Shown here: piece after piece, positions 46,795-54,390 of the stretch
Layout: each line of letters starts with the position of its first letter
Numbering within the stretch: position 1 is the stretch's first letter
NCBI RefSeq assembly: GCF_003651245.1
Contig: NZ_RAPE01000001.1
Coordinates: forward strand, 1-64,000
Direction of reading: 5' to 3'
Source of the DNA: Roseovarius spongiae
GTDB lineage: Bacteria > Pseudomonadota > Alphaproteobacteria > Rhodobacterales > Rhodobacteraceae
Length of the DNA stretch: 64,000 nt
The notes under the pieces: model-generated
Told to the model about the DNA's origin: nothing
Databases searched by the model: none
The model's input: the letters and a program-made list of their open reading frames with translations, nothing else
Translations under genes and position numbers: made by a program

Positions 46795-47604
46795 ATGTCC
46801 ACTTTGAACATCGAGCATCTTTCGATGCGTTTCGACCTGCCCAATGGCGGGTATGTGCAGGCGCTCGAGGATGTGACGCTTGAACTGAAGAGCGGTGAAC
46901 TGATGAGCGTGCTGGGACCGTCGGGTTGCGGCAAGACGACGCTTCTGAACATCGTGGCCGGGTTCCTGGCGCCGACCGAGGGGCGCATCGTGCTGAACGG
47001 GCACGAGGTCACCGGGCCGGACGCCGAGCGCGGCATGGTGTTCCAGCAGGGCGCGTTGTTCGAATGGATGAGCGTGCGCGACAACGTGAGCTTCGGCCCC
47101 CGGATGAAGGGGCAGAGGCGCGCCGAGTACGCCGCCAATGTCGATCACCTGCTGGAAATCGTGGGCCTGCGCGATTTCAAGGAAAAGTCGGTCTACGAAC
47201 TCTCGGGCGGGATGCAGCAGCGCGTGGCGCTGGCGCGCTGTCTCGCCAATGACCCGGACGTGATCCTGATGGACGAGCCGCTCGGCGCGCTCGACGCGCT
47301 GACGCGCGAGAAGATGCAGGGACTGGTGCTGAAGCTCTGGAAGGAGACGGGCAAGACCATCATCCTCATCACCCATTCGGTCGAGGAGGCGCTGCTGCTG
47401 GGCGAACGCCTGCTGGTGATGGCGCCGCGCCCGGGCCGCATCCACCGCGAATACAGCCTGCCCTTCGCCGACATGGGCGTCGGCAAGGACCTGCGCGAAG
47501 TGAAGAAACATCCCGAGTTCGCCGAAAAGCGCGAGGAGATCCTGTCGATGATCTGGGACATGGAAGAGGAAATCATGGGGCGCACCGAGGAGGCGGGCGC
47601 ATGA
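46795..47604 (+). CDS. tauB: taurine ABC transporter ATP-binding protein
   Basis: ATPase of the taurine importer, 269 residues. Walker A GPSGCGKTTLLNI (about residues 41-53), Q-loop MVFQQGALFEW, signature LSGGMQQRVALARC, Walker B VILMDEPLGALD and H-loop LITHSVEEALLL are intact; the D-A-L-T-R-E-K-M-Q segment is typical of the nitrate/sulfonate/taurine group. Its stop overlaps the start of tauC (ATGA), so the two are coupled. Gap to tauA is 89 bases. Confidence 0.93.
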   Translation: MSTLNIEHLSMRFDLPNGGYVQALEDVTLELKSGELMSVLGPSGCGKTTLLNIVAGFLAPTEGRIVLNGHEVTGPDAERGMVFQQGALFEWMSVRDNVSFGPRMKGQRRAEYAANVDHLLEIVGLRDFKEKSVYELSGGMQQRVALARCLANDPDVILMDEPLGALDALTREKMQGLVLKLWKETGKTIILITHSVEEALLLGERLLVMAPRPGRIHREYSLPFADMGVGKDLREVKKHPEFAEKREEILSMIWDMEEEIMGRTEEAGA

Positions 47605-48869
47605 TCATCCTTGTCATCTATATCGCCGTCTTCGTCCTGTCCTTCCTGGTGGTGCGCTGGGGCGTCAAGCGTGTCCTGCAGGCCCGGCGCGATTTCACCT
47701 CGCTCAAGACGGTGACGTTCGGGGACGAAAGCGCGGTGCGCCCGGACCGCTGGGCGAGCGTGATCAGCGTGGTGACGATCTTCCTGCTCTGGGGGGCGTT
47801 CACCGGGTCGAAATGGGTTCCGATCCACGCGCCGGGGCCGTTCGTCGGGGATACGGCGTTCACCTATACCGCCGAAGCCGAGGATGGCAGCCGCGACGAC
47901 GCCACGGTGCATGTGCACGTCTTCCGCGTGGGCGAGGAGGCCGCCGAGCGCGAGGTTCCACCCGGCGAGGGCTTTGCCAAGGACGACAGCGTGAGCGTGG
48001 GGGCGTGGCGCTCCACTCTCGTGCGGGTGGACAGGAACGACGAGTTGACCCGCAAGGACGGCGCCAATGTGGTGGCCGTCGACGGCCAGCCCATCACGCC
48101 GGGGGGCGAGGTCACGACGGACGCGGGGCGGATCGCGATGACGGCCAAGGGGTCGCTCAACTACGCGCCGCCCACGGGCATGCAGATGGAGCCGATCTGG
48201 CTGCCCCCGCCCGAGGCGGTGGTCGCGCGGTTTTTCGAGGTGTCGCGCGAGGGTTACCAGAACTTCACCCTGTGGGAGCATCTCTACTGGTCGCTGTTCC
48301 GGGTGATCGTGGGTTTCGTGCTGGGCGCGCTGGTGGGGATTCCGCTGGGCTTCGCGATGGGGCTGAGCAACTGGTTCCGCGGCTGGTTCGACCCGATCGT
48401 CGAATTCATGAGGCCGGTGCCGCCGCTCGCTCTCATCCCGCTGGTCATCATCTGGGCGGGCATCGGCGAGACCGGCAAGATCATTTTGCTGTTCCTCGCC
48501 GCGCTCTGGATCATGACGATCGCGGCGCGCGCCGGCGTGTCGGGCGTGGCGATCTCCAAGGTGCACGCCGCCTATTCGCTGGGCGCGAGCAGGTGGCAGA
48601 TCCTGCGCCACGTCATCATGCCCAACTCGCTGCCCGAGATCTTTACCGGCGCGCGGGTCGCGATGGGGGTCTGTTGGGGCACGGTGGTGGCCGCCGAACT
48701 GGTCGCGGCGGAAAAGGGCGCCGGCATGATGATCATGGTCGCCTCGCGCTTTCAGCTGACGGATATCGTCATCATGGGGATCATCCTGATCGGCGTCATC
48801 GGTTATGGCATCGACATCCTGATGCGCAAGGCCGAGGCCTGGCTGGTGCCGTGGAAGGGACGGGTCTGA
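47601..48869 (+). CDS. tauC: taurine ABC transporter permease with N-terminal extension
   Basis: The permease is 422 residues, about 150 longer than standard TauC (about 275). The extension comprises a first membrane helix (residues 1-19), a second at about 52-70, and between residues 75 and 195 an extra soluble beta-rich segment (PGPFVGDTAFTYTAEAEDGSRDDATVHVHVFR... VVAVDGQPITPGGEVTTDAGRIAMTAKG). The normal BPD-transp-1 permease then begins near residue 212 (AVVARFFEVSREGYQNFTLWEHLYWSLFRVIVGF), with the EAA-loop GASRWQILRHVIMPNSLPEIFTGARVAMG. By topology the extra domain should be periplasmic and might help dock TauA. I recall similar long TauC proteins in roseobacters. Confidence 0.87.
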   Translation: MIILVIYIAVFVLSFLVVRWGVKRVLQARRDFTSLKTVTFGDESAVRPDRWASVISVVTIFLLWGAFTGSKWVPIHAPGPFVGDTAFTYTAEAEDGSRDDATVHVHVFRVGEEAAEREVPPGEGFAKDDSVSVGAWRSTLVRVDRNDELTRKDGANVVAVDGQPITPGGEVTTDAGRIAMTAKGSLNYAPPTGMQMEPIWLPPPEAVVARFFEVSREGYQNFTLWEHLYWSLFRVIVGFVLGALVGIPLGFAMGLSNWFRGWFDPIVEFMRPVPPLALIPLVIIWAGIGETGKIILLFLAALWIMTIAARAGVSGVAISKVHAAYSLGASRWQILRHVIMPNSLPEIFTGARVAMGVCWGTVVAAELVAAEKGAGMMIMVASRFQLTDIVIMGIILIGVIGYGIDILMRKAEAWLVPWKGRV

Positions 48870-48932
48870 GAAAACTCTGTGGATTTTCTGCGCGCCGCCG
48901 CGGCCGGAACGGCTGTGGCGGGGCGGTGCGCC

Positions 48933-48955
48933 GTGAGTATTTTCAGAAAGATGAA
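48933..48955 (+). other. GAGTATTT-family intergenic motif, copy 4
   Basis: GTGAGTATTTTCAG-AAAGATGAAAG lies in the convergent gap between tauC and the ABC exporter gene. Over 23 bases it agrees with copy 1 (minus strand of 32699-32723) at about 17 positions, including GAGTATTTT, GAA and TGAA. Confidence 0.5.
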
Positions 48956-48966
48956 AGCCCTGTGGA

Positions 48967-50745
48967 TCAGCGCCCGTCGTAGCCTTCCTTCTGGGCGTTG
49001 TAGAGTTGCGCGTAGAGGCCGCCCTGCGCCAGCAGATCGGCGTGCCGGCCCTTTTCGACCAGCCGGCCCTGTTCGAGCACGAAGATGTGGTCGGCGTCCG
49101 CGACCGAGGACAGGCGGTGCGCGACGACGATGGTTGTCTTGCCCTTCGTGAGCCGGTCGAGCGCGGACTTGATGCGCGCCTCGGTCGCCTGGTCGAGCGC
49201 CGAGGTGGCCTCGTCCAGAAGCAGGATCGGCGCGTCCATCAGGAAGGCGCGGGCGATGGCGATGCGCTGCTTCTGCCCGCCCGAGAGCTGCGCGCCCTTG
49301 GGGCCGACGGGCGCGTCGCCCCGGCGGCGGACCAGTTCGGCGATCTCGGCGTTCTCGGCGGCCTGCCAGACCTCGGCGTCGGTGGCGTCGGGGTTCACGT
49401 AGCGGATGTTTTCCCAGATCGAGTTGTTGAAGATCACGATGTCCTGCGCCACCACCGAATAGGCGGCGCGCAGCGCGCGCAATTGCAGCCGATCGATGGG
49501 CTGTCCGCCGATGGTGATGCGCCCGCCCTGCACGTCGTAGAGCCGCGAGAGCAGCGACAGCACCGTCGTCTTGCCCGACCCGGTGGAGCCGACGATGGCC
49601 GACACCTTGCCGCCCGCGAGGGTCATGTCGAGCCCTTCGAAAAGCGGCTGATCGGGGCTGTAGGCGAAGCTCACGTTCTCCAGCACGATATCGCCGCCGG
49701 TGTCGAATTCGGCCACTGCATCGGGCGCGTCGCGGATCGTCGGGACCTCGTCATAGAGGCGGCGGATGCGTTCGAGCAGCACCATGTTCGATTGCAGCCC
49801 GCCGAAGAATTGCGCCAGCAGGCGCGCGGGGTCGAAGACCATCACCATGCCGAGCAGGAAGGTGATGATCCCGGCGCCGTCCACGTCGAAGGAGGGCGAG
49901 ATGACCATGTAGCCGCCCAGCCCGATCACCAGCACGTAGACGAAGGCCGAACTGAGGTCGATCGACGGCATGACCAGCGCCTGGGTGATCTGCACCCGGT
50001 TCATCAGGTCGCGGATATGGCCGGTGCCCTTCATCAGGCGGTCGGTCTCGACCTGCTCCTGGCTGGCGATCTTGACGGTGCGCATGCCGTTCACCGTTTC
50101 CTCGATCCCGTTCATGTAATCGGCGAGCTCGGTCTCGGCCTCGCCCTGCGTCACTTTCACCCGGTCGGATACGTAGTTCATGGTCCAGATGATGAAGGGC
50201 AGCACCACCACGGCGGTGCCGAACAGGATCGGGTTCTTGTAGATGAGATAGCCCGACACGATGACGACCGTCACCGCGTCGCGCACCGCGTTGGCGATCG
50301 CCTGGCCGACGAACACGCCGAGCGCCTGCGTCTGCGAGACCAGCCGCTGAATGATCTCGCCGGACTTGGTGCGCTCGAAATAGGCGAGGTCGAGCGACAT
50401 GAGGTGATTGATCAGGTCGCGGCGCATCTGGTAGATCGCGTCGTTGCTGACCCAGACCGTGACCCGCGGCACGAGGTAGGACATAAGCCCGCGCGTCGCG
50501 AAGAGCAGGAAGACGAAGGCGCAGATCCGCGCCAGTTCCGCGACCGAGCCGCTTTCGAAGATGACGCGCAGCCCGCTTTCGGTCATCGCGAGGAACTGCT
50601 GGTAGACCAGCCCCTGTATCAGGATCATGCCCAGCACCAGCAGCAGCCAGGGGGATTTGCGCCGCAGGTAGCGCGACCAGAGCCAGCGCAGGTTCTCGCG
50701 GTCGCGCGGGGAATAGAGCGGCGCGCGTTTCTTCGGCTTCTTCAT
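48967..50745 (-). CDS. ABC exporter, fused membrane and ATPase domains (MsbA-like)
   Basis: A 592-residue half-transporter. Residues 1-335 form a type I exporter membrane domain with six helices (first at about 34-52, others near 66-84, 147-165, 168-185, 255-275, 283-302). The ATPase domain has Walker A GSTGSGKTTVLSLLSRLYD, Q-loop VVAQDIVIFNNS, signature LSGGQKQRIAIARA, Walker B ILLLDEATSALD and H-loop VAHRLSS. It most resembles MsbA or other lipid/multidrug exporters; substrate unknown. It begins with a basic tail (MKKPKKRAPLYSPRDRENL). It converges with tauC and lies downstream of the pseudo-protease gene on the same strand with a 94-base gap. Confidence 0.9.
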   Translation of the reverse strand: MKKPKKRAPLYSPRDRENLRWLWSRYLRRKSPWLLLVLGMILIQGLVYQQFLAMTESGLRVIFESGSVAELARICAFVFLLFATRGLMSYLVPRVTVWVSNDAIYQMRRDLINHLMSLDLAYFERTKSGEIIQRLVSQTQALGVFVGQAIANAVRDAVTVVIVSGYLIYKNPILFGTAVVVLPFIIWTMNYVSDRVKVTQGEAETELADYMNGIEETVNGMRTVKIASQEQVETDRLMKGTGHIRDLMNRVQITQALVMPSIDLSSAFVYVLVIGLGGYMVISPSFDVDGAGIITFLLGMVMVFDPARLLAQFFGGLQSNMVLLERIRRLYDEVPTIRDAPDAVAEFDTGGDIVLENVSFAYSPDQPLFEGLDMTLAGGKVSAIVGSTGSGKTTVLSLLSRLYDVQGGRITIGGQPIDRLQLRALRAAYSVVAQDIVIFNNSIWENIRYVNPDATDAEVWQAAENAEIAELVRRRGDAPVGPKGAQLSGGQKQRIAIARAFLMDAPILLLDEATSALDQATEARIKSALDRLTKGKTTIVVAHRLSSVADADHIFVLEQGRLVEKGRHADLLAQGGLYAQLYNAQKEGYDGR

Positions 50746-50839
50746 CGGCGCATACCCGTGGCTGGTGGCGGTCGTCGTCCGCTCTTAACCGCTTTGGCCG
50801 GGAAGCTGAATGCCGATCCGCGCGATCCCGCCGCGCGCC

Positions 50840-52648
50840 TCAGTCCCAACAGCTGACCAGCACGGTCATGCCGGCGGCCCGGTCCGACAGTTCCGCGGGC
50901 GCGAGCTGGCGGCCGCCATTGGCCACCGCCGTGCGCACGCCGGCGTCCGAGAGCAGCCTTTGCAGCGTTTGCGCGTTGACCGCGAAGGCCACGCCCTCGG
51001 GAAGCTTGCGGCCGTCCTCGGCGGGGGGCAGCAGCATGCCGAGCACCTCGCCGCCGGAATCGAGCACCGGCCCGCCCGCGTCGCCCTCGAGCGGCTCGAG
51101 CGCGAGGCGGCTGATCCCCGTCTCGCCGTTCAGGCCGCGCAGATCCTCGAGCGCGCCATAGGTCAGCGACGGCGCGCCCAGCACCCCGCCATAGGAATAG
51201 CCCGAGACCGCCACGTCCGACTTGAGCCGCGCCGGCCCCTGCCGGAACGCGGCCACGTTCATCGGGGCGAGCGTCGCGCGCGGGCGCAGCAGCGCGACCC
51301 CGTTTTCGGGATCCTGCGCCGCCACGTCCGCCTCGAAATCGTCCTCGATGGTGATGCGGCCGCAGCTCTCGACCACCCCGGCGGTGGTCAGGACCATGCC
51401 GTTCGCATCGACGTAAAAACCCGTGCGCGACAGGATCGGCTTGCGGATCTCGAGCCCCGACACGAGGTCGACGCTTTGCGCGTCATTCGCCCCCGCCGCC
51501 GGGTCCAGCACGCCGTCGGTGCGGGTGAAGCTGTTCTGCATCTCCGTCAGGATGCGCGTGCGGCGCTCCTCGTCGCCGGCCGGCCAGACGAGGGTAAAGC
51601 CCTTGATCCGCCCGTTCTTCAGGCTGGCCTCGGTATGGGAGACGATGCGCGCGCTTTCCCCGACGAGGGTAAAGCTGTTCGACTTGCGCTCGCGCGGGCC
51701 GTCCGGGGGCACGATGGCGAGCGTCTGCATGATGTCGTAGAGGCCGAAGAGCGTGTTCTGGTCGCCCTCCTGGCTGATCATCAGCACGCGGGCCGGAATG
51801 TCGCCGGTGGCGTCGAAATGGGCGAAGGGCGGTTCGTACTTGGTGAACTTCACCACGCCGGTGGGCACGATCATCTCGATCCCCATCTTCGGATCGCTGA
51901 CCGCGGCAAGGCCCATGCCGTCCAGCACCGCGTTATACTGGCCCAGCAGTTCGGCGCGCTGTTTCGTGGTCAGAACGCCGGTCGGCTCATGGTTGTTGGC
52001 CTCCTGCCAGCCGGCCATCGAGCTGCGCGTGCCGCGCCCGAAGGCGGCGTCGATCCGCCCCTGGTAGAAGCCCGCCCATTGCAGCGCGACCTGGAGCGCG
52101 GCGCGTTCGTCGCGGGTCAGGCGAGCCTCGCTCGCGCGGGCCTCGCGCGGGGTTTCGTCGGCGGCTTCGGGTTCGGGCGGGATCACCTCGGCGACCTCGG
52201 GCTGTGTGACCTCGGGTTGCGTGATCTCGGGAGGGCTGTCGCTTTCGCCCTGCTCGGGCAGGGCGGTTTCCGGCTGCGTCGCCTCGGCGGCGGCGGAGAG
52301 CTGATCAAGCCCGATGGGCCAGATCTGGCGCTCGTAATCGGCGGCGGTGGCGATGTAGCTGTCCCGCGGGATGCGCCCCTGCGCGCGCAGCCGGCGCAGC
52401 GTCGTCTGCGCATCCTCGCGCGTGTAGGGGCCAAGGGCGACGCCATACCACCCCGAGCCGAGATAGAAGCCGTTGACGTCCGTCAACTGGGCCGCGCGGC
52501 GCTGGAGCGCCTCGTTGATCGCGTTCAGGCTGGGCTGCGCCTCGATCTGCACCCAGACGATGTCCTGGTCCGAGGCCGCCTGCTGCGCGCCCGCCGCGTG
52601 AACGGCCATGAAAAACATGCAGGCCGCAGCCAGAAATCTCCGTATCAT
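50840..52648 (-). CDS. exported pseudo-protease with SPOR-like and peptidoglycan-binding-like segments
   Basis: A 602-residue protein with a signal peptide (MIRRFLAAACMFFMAVHAAGA). Residues about 30-105 look SPOR-like (VQIEAQPSLNAINEALQRRA...GWYGVALGPYTREDAQTTLRRLRAQG). A Glu/Pro-rich linker with EITQPEVTQPEVAE follows, then a PG_binding_1-like segment near 185-240 (LTRDERAALQVALQWAGFYQGRIDAAFGRGTRSSMAGWQ). The C-terminal domain (about 395-600) has a trypsin fold, but both catalytic positions are changed: Gly424 stands where T-N-A-H-V-V would place histidine (VLTTAGVVESCG), and Ala524 replaces the nucleophile in GDAGGPVLD. It therefore should not cleave peptides. The ATG at 52648 is preferred over an adjacent TTG. 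Confidence 0.85.
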   Translation of the reverse strand: MIRRFLAAACMFFMAVHAAGAQQAASDQDIVWVQIEAQPSLNAINEALQRRAAQLTDVNGFYLGSGWYGVALGPYTREDAQTTLRRLRAQGRIPRDSYIATAADYERQIWPIGLDQLSAAAEATQPETALPEQGESDSPPEITQPEVTQPEVAEVIPPEPEAADETPREARASEARLTRDERAALQVALQWAGFYQGRIDAAFGRGTRSSMAGWQEANNHEPTGVLTTKQRAELLGQYNAVLDGMGLAAVSDPKMGIEMIVPTGVVKFTKYEPPFAHFDATGDIPARVLMISQEGDQNTLFGLYDIMQTLAIVPPDGPRERKSNSFTLVGESARIVSHTEASLKNGRIKGFTLVWPAGDEERRTRILTEMQNSFTRTDGVLDPAAGANDAQSVDLVSGLEIRKPILSRTGFYVDANGMVLTTAGVVESCGRITIEDDFEADVAAQDPENGVALLRPRATLAPMNVAAFRQGPARLKSDVAVSGYSYGGVLGAPSLTYGALEDLRGLNGETGISRLALEPLEGDAGGPVLDSGGEVLGMLLPPAEDGRKLPEGVAFAVNAQTLQRLLSDAGVRTAVANGGRQLAPAELSDRAAGMTVLVSCWD

Positions 52649-52811
52649 CAATCGTGTTACCTTTGCCTGTCGCGTTTCCGGTCCGGTTTCGGCAGTCTTA
52701 CCAAATCTGCGGCCATATGCACCACAAATGTTGACCCAACCGGCGTTCCCGGCGCAATTGACCCCCGGTATCGCAGGCCGTAGGTAGGGCGGGCGATTTC
52801 AGGGGGCGACC

Positions 52812-53741
52812 ATGGCCGAGCAAAGCACCAGACCGCGCAGTTTCCAGGAGATATTGCTGCGCCTGCAAACCTACTGGGCCGGGCAGGGCTGCGCCGTGCT
52901 GCAACCCTATGACATGGAGGTCGGCGCGGGCACCTTCCACCCGGCGACGACGCTGCGCTCGCTTGGCCCGGTTGCATGGTCGGCGGCCTATGTGCAGCCC
53001 TCGCGGCGGCCCACCGACGGACGCTATGGCGAGAACCCGAACCGCCTTCAGCATTATTACCAGTACCAGGTGCTCATCAAGCCGTCGCCGCCCGATCTGC
53101 AATCGCTCTATCTCGGCTCGCTTCCGGCGATCGGGATCGACATGGACCTGCACGACATCCGTTTCGTCGAGGACGACTGGGAAAGCCCGACGCTGGGCGC
53201 CTGGGGGCTTGGCTGGGAGGTGTGGTGCGACGGGATGGAGGTGAGCCAGTTCACCTATTTCCAGCAGGTCGGCGGGCATGACTGCCACCCCGTCAGCGGA
53301 GAGCTGACCTACGGGCTGGAGCGGCTGGCGATGTACGTGCTGGGCGTCGATCACGTGATGGACATGCCCTATAACGACCCCGCCGCGCCGATCCCGCTGC
53401 GTTACGGCGACGTGTTCCGCCAAACCGAGCAGGAATATTCGCGCTGGAACTTCGACGTGGCCGACACTGCGATGCTGTTCGATCATTTCGAAGAGGCCGA
53501 GGCCGAGTGCCGCGCCATCCTCGCCGCGCCCGAGACCGATCCCAAGACGGGGAAGCGCATCGTCATGGCCCATCCCGCCTATGACCAGTGCATCAAGGCC
53601 AGCCACATCTTCAACCTGCTGGACGCGCGCGGCGTGATCTCGGTCACCGAGCGGCAGGCCTATATCGGGCGCGTGCGCGCGCTGGCCAAGGCCTGCGCCG
53701 ACGCGTTCGTGAAGACCGAGGCCGGCGGATGGGCGGCATGA
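52812..53741 (+). CDS. glyQ: glycyl-tRNA synthetase alpha subunit
   Basis: The catalytic alpha chain of the bacterial alpha2-beta2 glycyl-tRNA synthetase, 309 residues. The class II aminoacyl-tRNA synthetase core is clear: [81 protein letters not shown], and [30 protein letters not shown]. It is separated from glyS by one conserved small gene, an order I associate with Rhodobacterales. The 163-base gap upstream, shared with the divergent pseudo-protease gene, should contain its promoter. Confidence 0.97.
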   Translation: MAEQSTRPRSFQEILLRLQTYWAGQGCAVLQPYDMEVGAGTFHPATTLRSLGPVAWSAAYVQPSRRPTDGRYGENPNRLQHYYQYQVLIKPSPPDLQSLYLGSLPAIGIDMDLHDIRFVEDDWESPTLGAWGLGWEVWCDGMEVSQFTYFQQVGGHDCHPVSGELTYGLERLAMYVLGVDHVMDMPYNDPAAPIPLRYGDVFRQTEQEYSRWNFDVADTAMLFDHFEEAEAECRAILAAPETDPKTGKRIVMAHPAYDQCIKASHIFNLLDARGVISVTERQAYIGRVRALAKACADAFVKTEAGGWAA

Positions 53742-53769
53742 GGCCGGCGCGCATCCAGGGGCGCATTTG

Positions 53770-54288
53770 ATGGGCAAGATCCTCACCTTCCTGATCCTCG
53801 CCTGCGCGCTCGTCGCGGGCGGAGTGATGTATTACCTCCAGGTCTATTACTACTACGAGGAGGTGCAGCCCGACGGCGTCGATGACGTGATGCTGACCCC
53901 TCTCGTCACCGGTGAGCCGGAGGCGATCGCATACGAGGATTTCCGCGCCATCGACGCCGAAAGCTCTCCGATCCGCTACCGCGCCTGCTTTACCACGCCG
54001 CAGTCGCCCGCCGCGCTGGCCGACGTTTACCAGCCCGCGAAGGACGCCGTGCCGCTGGTCGCGCCCGGCTGGTTCTCCTGTTTCGACGCCGCCGAGATCG
54101 GCGCGGCGCTCGAGGCGGGCCGCGCGCGCGCCTTCCTGGGCGCCGAGAACATCCATTACGGCATCGACCGCATTGTCGCCGTCCACGAGGACGGGCGCGG
54201 CTGGGCGTGGCAGCAGATCAACCATTGCGGCGAGATCGTCTTTGACGGCGCCCCGGCCCCGCCCGAATGTCCGCCGCCGCCCGACTGA
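53770..54288 (+). CDS. DUF6446-like membrane-anchored protein between glyQ and glyS
   Basis: A 172-residue protein with one N-terminal membrane helix (MGKILTFLILACALVAGGVMYYLQ) and a tyrosine-rich start of the outer part (VYYYYEEVQ), then a soluble domain with three cysteines (YRACFTTP, WFSCFDAA, NHCGEIV) and a proline-rich tail. I believe it is DUF6446, a family located between glyQ and glyS in Rhodobacterales. Function unknown; the position probably reflects shared expression, not a role in aminoacylation. The ATG at 53770 is chosen over a TTG one codon earlier. A small CCGGGCC/GGCCCGG hairpin (54301-54319) follows its stop. Confidence 0.8.
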   Translation: MGKILTFLILACALVAGGVMYYLQVYYYYEEVQPDGVDDVMLTPLVTGEPEAIAYEDFRAIDAESSPIRYRACFTTPQSPAALADVYQPAKDAVPLVAPGWFSCFDAAEIGAALEAGRARAFLGAENIHYGIDRIVAVHEDGRGWAWQQINHCGEIVFDGAPAPPECPPPPD

Positions 54289-54390
54289 GCGCGCCCGTCC
54301 CCGGGCCTTCCTGGCCCGGATAGCCCAGGGTGGACGCGGCGGCGCCAAGCCAGTATCCACGCGCACGATCCCAACACGGATAACAACCCC

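Noticed and set aside
49006..50856. 616-codon plus-strand open frame opposite the ABC exporter
   Set aside because: Antisense shadow; the minus strand carries intact Walker and signature motifs.
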